From contig CABVEH010000073.1 in assembly GCA_902497215.1 (NCBI GenBank), positions 1 to 6,347 of the forward strand: a stretch of DNA of 6,347 nt, in the 5' to 3' direction. The notes beneath the pieces were generated by a model. The model did no database searches and was not told where the DNA came from. It worked only from the letters and a program-made list of their open reading frames with translations. A program made the position numbers and the translations under genes. This DNA comes from an uncultured Eggerthellaceae bacterium. Its GTDB lineage: Bacteria; Actinomycetota; Coriobacteriia; Coriobacteriales; Eggerthellaceae. Numbering within the stretch: position 1 is the first letter of the stretch; each line of letters begins with the position of its first letter. Below are positions 1-6,347 of this stretch, one piece after another.

Positions 1-205
1 CGAGTTCCGCAGAACCTCCGCCAAAACCCGCACCGCGGGAGCCGAGCCCTGCGGAGAGCGCGGATGCTTCCGCCCCTCTTGTCCTCTGTTCGAAAAAATG
101 CGAATATCCGCCCCCTAGACGTGCGTTTCATGTTACATTGCGCACCGGAGGTAATTAACCGTCTGATGTCGCACCGCGCGGCGTCTTTTGCGAGAGAGGA
201 AAACG
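1..205. other. Leader region upstream of ferredoxin, no supported gene
   Basis: No gene can be supported here. Frame 3 is open from the window edge to a TAA at 156-158 and reads as a Pro/Ala/Ser/Glu-rich stretch, so it could be the C-terminal tail of an upstream gene. Nothing in it is recognisable, and its last third looks non-coding. Two nested inverted repeats lie at the left end: TCCGCAG (6-12) with CTGCGGA (49-55), and CCCGC (27-31) with GCGGG (35-39) around a 3-nt loop. A weak promoter-like pair for the ferredoxin, TTGTCC (79-84) and AATATC (103-108) with an 18-nt spacer, is possible but poor. Confidence 0.4.
193..200 (+). promoter_or_regulatory. Ribosome binding site of the ferredoxin gene
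   Basis: AGAGAGGA lies 5 nt before the ATG at 206. It decides the start in favour of this ATG over the in-frame TTG at 188. Confidence 0.75.
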
Positions 206-394
206 ATGTCTCATCCAATCATTGAAGCTGACGACTGCATCGGTTGCGGCATTTGCGTCGATGCTTGCCCGCAAGAGGTTCTCGAGGTCGTCGACGGCAC
301 CGCCGAGGTCGTCAACGAGGACAGCTGCATCGCCTGCGGCGACTGCGTCGAGGAATGCCCCATGGGCGCCATCCCCGAGATCGTCGAGGACTAG
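206..394 (+). CDS. 2[4Fe-4S] ferredoxin, clostridial type
   Basis: This is a small soluble electron carrier of 62 aa with two low-potential [4Fe-4S] clusters. Two C-x2-C-x2-C-x3-C-P motifs are visible: Cys11, 14, 17, 21 followed by Pro22, and Cys41, 44, 47, 51 followed by Pro52. In this family the first three Cys of one motif plus the last Cys of the other bind each cluster. Length and spacing match clostridial-type ferredoxins (about 55-62 aa). The ATG at 206 is chosen because AGAGAGGA (193-200) sits 5 nt upstream; a TTG at 188 would start before that site. The protein has 16 Asp/Glu and no Lys, Arg, Phe, Tyr or Trp. It is probably a separate transcription unit, as a terminator follows within 31 nt. 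It would serve anaerobic redox enzymes, but the partner cannot be told from this window. Confidence 0.95.
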   Translation: MSHPIIEADDCIGCGICVDACPQEVLEVVDGTAEVVNEDSCIACGDCVEECPMGAIPEIVED

Positions 395-424
395 CTTCCA
401 GAAAACACGCAGCATAGCGTTCAC

Positions 425-448
425 AAGGCCGCCTCGAGCGGCCTTTTT
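425..448 (+). terminator. Intrinsic terminator of the ferredoxin gene
   Basis: There is a perfect 8-bp stem, AAGGCCGC (425-432) with GCGGCCTT (438-445), around a CTCGA loop. The T-run begins inside the 3' arm and extends to 448 (five T, 444-448). It starts 31 nt after the ferredoxin stop and separates that gene from the dnaK operon. Confidence 0.9.
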
Positions 449-610
449 CATGCCTTGTAACGTGCGACCTTCCAATAAAACGCATTGGCAACAATAGGAA
501 ACTAGGAATTCAACAAGTCTCCATTTTTCGTGTTTTCCCCGTTCAAGCCTTGTATTTTGCTATCAGTGCGCAATGTATCGAACAAATGTGTGAAAAAGTT
601 CATAAACAAA

Positions 611-631
611 CTTGACAGACACACACTTAGA
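611..631 (+). promoter_or_regulatory. Degenerate HAIR-like site over the -35 box (candidate HspR operator)
   Basis: CTTGACA (611-617), 7 nt, then ACTTAGA (625-631) has the geometry of the HspR operator CTTGAGT-N7-ACTCAAG. It matches 5/7 bases in the left arm and 4/7 in the right arm. Its position over the -35 box would block RNA polymerase. The left-arm match is partly forced by the TTGACA box, so this is only a candidate. Confidence 0.3.
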
Positions 632-640
632 TTATATGAT
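612..640 (+). promoter_or_regulatory. dnaK operon promoter, housekeeping sigma type
   Basis: The -35 box TTGACA (612-617) is perfect. It is followed by a 17-bp spacer and a -10 box TATGAT (635-640) that departs from TATAAT at one base. Transcription would start near 647, giving a 5' UTR of about 93 nt. This near-consensus promoter fits a strong gene held down by a repressor rather than one read by an alternative heat-shock sigma factor. That agrees with the HspR gene in the same operon. Confidence 0.85.
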
Positions 641-669
641 GCATGCACACAATAGATAGGTATCAAACA

Positions 670-2644
<1,975 letters not shown>

Positions 2645-2646
2645 AG

Positions 2647-3402
2647 ATGGCAGATCCGAAGAAGGACAACGCCACCTCCAATGCTTCCAGCGGTTCCCAG
2701 GCGCCCGGCAACGGCGACGCCTGGGGCACCGTCCATGACCAGCCGGAATCCGAAGGCGCGCAGGCGGCCCAGGGCGGAAGCGACCCGGGCCCCGGCGACG
2801 AAGGATTCAAGGTGACCGGCGCGTCGGCGGTGTCCGACGACTCCGACGAGGAAGTGCTCGACGCAGCGCTCGAAGCCGAAGCGGCAGAGATCATCGAAGA
2901 GGCAATGGCCGAGGCCGAAGCCGAGTCCGATGCCTCCGCAGCCCGCGACGAGGCCGCCGAGTGGAAGGACAAGTACGTCCGTCTCCACGCGGAATGGGAC
3001 ACCTACCGCCGGCGTCAGAAGGAACAGGCGGCGGCGCAGAAGGCCCTCGCGGCCGAGAAGCTGGTGTCCAGCCTCATCCCTGTAATCGACGACCTGGAAA
3101 GGTCCATCGACTACGCGCAGAAGAACGGCGAAGAGGGGCTGCTCGGCGGAGTGGAGGCCGTGCTCTCCAAGTTCGTCGACACCCTCAAGAAGGACGGCGT
3201 CGAAGTCATCGACCCGAAGGGGCAGGCATTCGACGCTTTGGAGGCGCAGGCGGTTGGAACCGTCGACGACGCGTCCCAGCCCGACGAAACGGTGGCCGAC
3301 GTCTACCAGAAGGGCTACAAGATCGGCACGAAGGTTTTGCGCCCGGCCATGGTCACGGTCACGCAAGGTGGCCCTAAACGACCTAAAGCCGAGGAAGAGT
3401 AG
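2647..3402 (+). CDS. grpE: Nucleotide exchange factor GrpE
   Basis: GrpE releases ADP from DnaK and acts as a homodimer. The 251-aa protein is longer than the usual 180-220 aa because of an N-terminal acidic, Gly/Ser/Ala-rich, probably disordered segment (about 1-70). A charged coiled-coil helix spans about 70-140. The core includes LVSSLIPVIDDLERSIDYA (139-157). The C-terminal beta domain (about 185-239) carries GYKIGTKVLRPAMVTV (223-238), the end of the GrpE signature. At the start of that signature FDALEAQAVG (195-204) has Ala200 where the family normally has a His (HEA or HQA). The start lies 2 nt after the dnaK stop, with GGAAGG (2632-2637) as ribosome binding site inside the dnaK end, so the two are translationally coupled. 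Confidence 0.97.
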   Translation: MADPKKDNATSNASSGSQAPGNGDAWGTVHDQPESEGAQAAQGGSDPGPGDEGFKVTGASAVSDDSDEEVLDAALEAEAAEIIEEAMAEAEAESDASAARDEAAEWKDKYVRLHAEWDTYRRRQKEQAAAQKALAAEKLVSSLIPVIDDLERSIDYAQKNGEEGLLGGVEAVLSKFVDTLKKDGVEVIDPKGQAFDALEAQAVGTVDDASQPDETVADVYQKGYKIGTKVLRPAMVTVTQGGPKRPKAEEE

Positions 3403-3427
3403 CAGGCAAGCAATTGTATTAGAAATA

Positions 3428-3450
3428 GGGCTTCCCTCTGCGGGAAGCCC
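3428..3450 (+). promoter_or_regulatory. Intercistronic stem-loop between grpE and dnaJ
   Basis: GGGCTTCCC (3428-3436) pairs perfectly with GGGAAGCCC (3442-3450) around a TCTGC loop, and A3427-T3451 adds a tenth pair. It starts 26 nt after the grpE stop. The following bases (TGATGAAAGC) contain no T-run, so this is not a standard intrinsic terminator. It more likely stabilises the dnaK-grpE mRNA 3' end, marks a processing site, or partly attenuates transcription into dnaJ. Confidence 0.7.
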
Positions 3451-3483
3451 TGATGAAAGCGAAGTATTTGACCGAAGGAAGCT

Positions 3484-3489
3484 AGGAGG
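3484..3489 (+). promoter_or_regulatory. Shine-Dalgarno site that sets the dnaJ start
   Basis: A perfect AGGAGG lies 8 nt before the GTG at 3498. An upstream in-frame GTG at 3489 overlaps this site and so cannot be the start it serves. Confidence 0.85.
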
Positions 3490-3497
3490 TGGTAGAC

Positions 3498-4478
3498 GTG
3501 GCGTCTGCTCCAGACTATTACAAAACGCTAGGCGTGTCGCGCACCGCCTCGCAGGACGAAATAAAGAAGGCCTTCCGCAAGCTCGCGCGAACGCATCATC
3601 CCGACGCGGGCGGCGACGAGGCCAAGTTCAAGGAAATCAACGAGGCCTACGAGGTCCTTTCCGACGAGAAGAAGCGCGACCTGTACGACCAGTACGGCAC
3701 GGCCAACGAGAACCAGATCCCGTGGGGCGGCCAGGGCGCGGGCGGCTTCAACTACGAGGACATCTTCGGCGGCGCAGGCGGTGGCAACACCTACACCTAC
3801 ACCACCGGCGGTTCGGGCGGCGGAGGCTTCGGCGGAATCGACTGGTCCGACATCCTAGAGTCCATACGCGGCGGCAACGGGGCGTTCGGGTCCGACTGGG
3901 ACTTCAACGTAAACCGCCAGCAGCAGGGCCAGGACATGAACGTCACGCTCGACGTCTCGTTCGACGAGGCGTTCAACGGCACCACCAAGCGCGTCACCGT
4001 GCGCATTCCCGGCAAGGACGCCCCTGACACCATCGACGTCAAGGTACCGGCCGGCGCGCGCGAAGGCGGAAGGCTGCGCTACAAGGGCAAGGGCGGCCAG
4101 GGCGCCAACGGCGGCCCGGCAGGCGACCTGCTCATAACCACGCACATCACCGACCATCCGTACTACAAGCGCGACAAGGCCGACGTTCTGCTCGACCTGC
4201 CCATCAACGTGGCACAGGCCGCGCTGGGCACCTCGGTGGTCGTCCCGGCCCCCGACGGAACCAAGGTGAAGGTCAAGGTCCCGGCCGGCACGCAGGACGG
4301 CACGGTGCTCACCGTGAAGGGCAAGGGCGCGCGCGACATAAAGTCGAAGTCGAAGGACGCCTTCGGCAACCTGAAGATCCGCATCCAGGTTCGCACGCCG
4401 CAGGACATGAACGACGACCAGAAGAAGGCCATGGAAGACTTCCTGGCCGCAACTCCCGAAGAGGCGCGGCCATGGTAG
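3498..4478 (+). CDS. dnaJ: DnaJ-family co-chaperone, type B (no zinc finger, CbpA-like)
   Basis: This J-domain co-chaperone stimulates the DnaK ATPase and delivers substrates. It is 326 aa from the GTG at 3498. The J-domain covers about 6-68, starting DYYKTLGV, with the essential His34-Pro35-Asp36 motif and the helix IV stretch DLYDQYG (61-67). A Gly/Phe-rich region (about 77-135) contains YEDIF and WSDIL motifs. Two beta-barrel substrate domains follow (about 145-218 and 220-300), then a C-terminal dimerisation helix (about 304-319). There are no CxxCxGxG zinc-finger repeats and no cysteine at all, so it belongs to type B (CbpA/DnaJB-like). Zinc-finger DnaJ is the usual form in actinobacterial dnaK operons. 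The gene is separated from grpE by 95 nt with a hairpin, and it overlaps hspR. In this context it is the probable J-partner of DnaK; curated records may name it dnaJ or cbpA. Confidence 0.93.
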   Translation: MASAPDYYKTLGVSRTASQDEIKKAFRKLARTHHPDAGGDEAKFKEINEAYEVLSDEKKRDLYDQYGTANENQIPWGGQGAGGFNYEDIFGGAGGGNTYTYTTGGSGGGGFGGIDWSDILESIRGGNGAFGSDWDFNVNRQQQGQDMNVTLDVSFDEAFNGTTKRVTVRIPGKDAPDTIDVKVPAGAREGGRLRYKGKGGQGANGGPAGDLLITTHITDHPYYKRDKADVLLDLPINVAQAALGTSVVVPAPDGTKVKVKVPAGTQDGTVLTVKGKGARDIKSKSKDAFGNLKIRIQVRTPQDMNDDQKKAMEDFLAATPEEARPW

Positions 4479-4957
4479 CGCCAAGGGGCGCAGCCGACTA
4501 CCCCGAATACGACCCCGCCGAGTCGCGATTCGACTACGCAACGGTCAGCTTCCCCCATGCCGACCGGAACAAGCCCCTCTACACCATCGGCGTCGCCGCC
4601 GAGCTGGCAGGCGTGCACCCCCAGACGCTTCGCGCTTACGAGCAGAAGGGCCTCATAACCCCGAAGCGTACCAGCGGGGGCACCCGCAGGTACTCCCTCG
4701 CCGACCTCGACAGGCTGTCGCTCATAAACCGGCTCACCGAGGAAGGCATAAACCTCGCCGGCGTCATGCGCATCCTCGACCTTCAGTCCAGGCTCGACGA
4801 AGCCGAGGACCAAGTCGAAGGCCTTCATGCGCGCGTCAAGCGTCTCGCTAAGCGCGTCGAAGACCTTCAGAACAGCAATTCCGGCGGCGTCGCCCCAATA
4901 ATCAGGGCCACGTCGCAGGAAAGGTCCATCATCGTAAGGAAGGTCCGCCACCAATAG
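4472..4957 (+). CDS. hspR: Heat-shock repressor HspR, MerR family
   Basis: HspR is a MerR-family DNA-binding repressor of 161 aa. The MerR winged helix-turn-helix spans about 36-103. It includes [21 protein letters not shown] (36-56), then [19 protein letters not shown], and [13 protein letters not shown] (90-102), which is highly characteristic of HspR. A helical coiled coil (about 104-134) and a C-terminal segment ending [10 protein letters not shown] follow; the hydrophobic IIV resembles the HspR C-terminus linked to DnaK binding. The N-terminal extension before the HTH (about 35 residues) is longer than in the Streptomyces protein, but there is no later ATG or GTG to serve as start. The ATG overlaps the dnaJ end by 7 nt with GAGG (4461-4464) 7 nt upstream, so coupling to dnaJ is expected. 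Known HspR represses the dnaK operon and clpB with DnaK as co-repressor, giving negative feedback; that this one does so is inferred. Confidence 0.95.
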   Translation: MVAPRGAADYPEYDPAESRFDYATVSFPHADRNKPLYTIGVAAELAGVHPQTLRAYEQKGLITPKRTSGGTRRYSLADLDRLSLINRLTEEGINLAGVMRILDLQSRLDEAEDQVEGLHARVKRLAKRVEDLQNSNSGGVAPIIRATSQERSIIVRKVRHQ

Positions 4958-5042
4958 CCTCTCCCGGCAAGCGGTGGCGGCCCGGATGCGCATGATGGCC
5001 CGACAGGAACCATAAGGACCACTACCCACAGAAGGAACGAAA

Positions 5043-6347
<1,305 letters not shown>

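Noticed and set aside
1..131. Minus-strand open frame from ATG at 131 to the window edge
   Set aside because: No Shine-Dalgarno sequence precedes it and the product is a noise-like Arg-rich sequence. It cannot be supported from this window.
166..225. Possible 19-aa upstream ORF (ATG 166) overlapping the ferredoxin start
   Set aside because: The nearest ribosome-like site, GGAGG (147-151), is 14 nt away, which is too far. The peptide has no leader-peptide feature such as repeated codons.
3489..3497. Upstream GTG at 3489 as the dnaJ start
   Set aside because: It overlaps the AGGAGG ribosome binding site (3484-3489). The in-frame GTG at 3498 has ideal 8-nt spacing.
3254..4027. 257-aa + strand frame across the grpE end and the dnaJ start
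   Set aside because: It is extremely Arg-rich, runs out of frame through two real genes, and reads through the intercistronic hairpin. It is an out-of-frame shadow.

Overview
The window is GC-rich (roughly 60-65% in the genes) and carries a heat-shock operon in the order dnaK, grpE, dnaJ, hspR, clpB, preceded by a small 2[4Fe-4S] ferredoxin gene. All genes are on the + strand. An HspR-type MerR repressor directly after dnaJ is characteristic of Actinomycetota. The clostridial-type ferredoxin suggests an anaerobe. Moderate GC, regular use of ATA and AGG codons, and clpB directly behind hspR together suggest Coriobacteriia (Eggerthella/Slackia-like). That placement is an inference from content, not from a database match.

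Layout: 1-205 is a leader with no gene I can support. It holds some inverted repeats and an uninterpretable open frame. 206-394 is the ferredoxin, closed by a good intrinsic terminator (425-448). 449-739 is an AT-richer regulatory region with a near-perfect sigma-70-type promoter (TTGACA, 17 bp, TATGAT) and a 5' UTR of about 93 nt that can fold. 740-2644 is dnaK, and grpE follows after 2 nt (2647-3402). A 95-nt gap carries a strong 9-10 bp hairpin without a U-tract. dnaJ (3498-4478, GTG start) encodes a zinc-finger-less, CbpA/type B J-protein. hspR (4472-4957) overlaps dnaJ by 7 nt. After 85 nt clpB starts at 5043 and runs off the window end at codon 435, just inside the M-domain.

The genes form one functional unit. 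DnaK (Hsp70) with DnaJ and the exchange factor GrpE folds and holds clients. ClpB, with DnaK, disaggregates proteins. HspR is expected to repress the operon from the dnaK promoter, with DnaK as co-repressor, as known in Streptomyces. No CIRCE element and no convincing full HAIR operator was found, only a degenerate HAIR-like match over the -35 box.

I see no new type of system here. The points worth a second look are local: the zinc-finger-less DnaJ in the dnaK operon, the grpE-dnaJ hairpin, the dyads around the dnaK promoter and in its leader, the long acidic GrpE N-terminus with an altered signature residue, and a ferredoxin with no Lys, Arg or aromatic residues.
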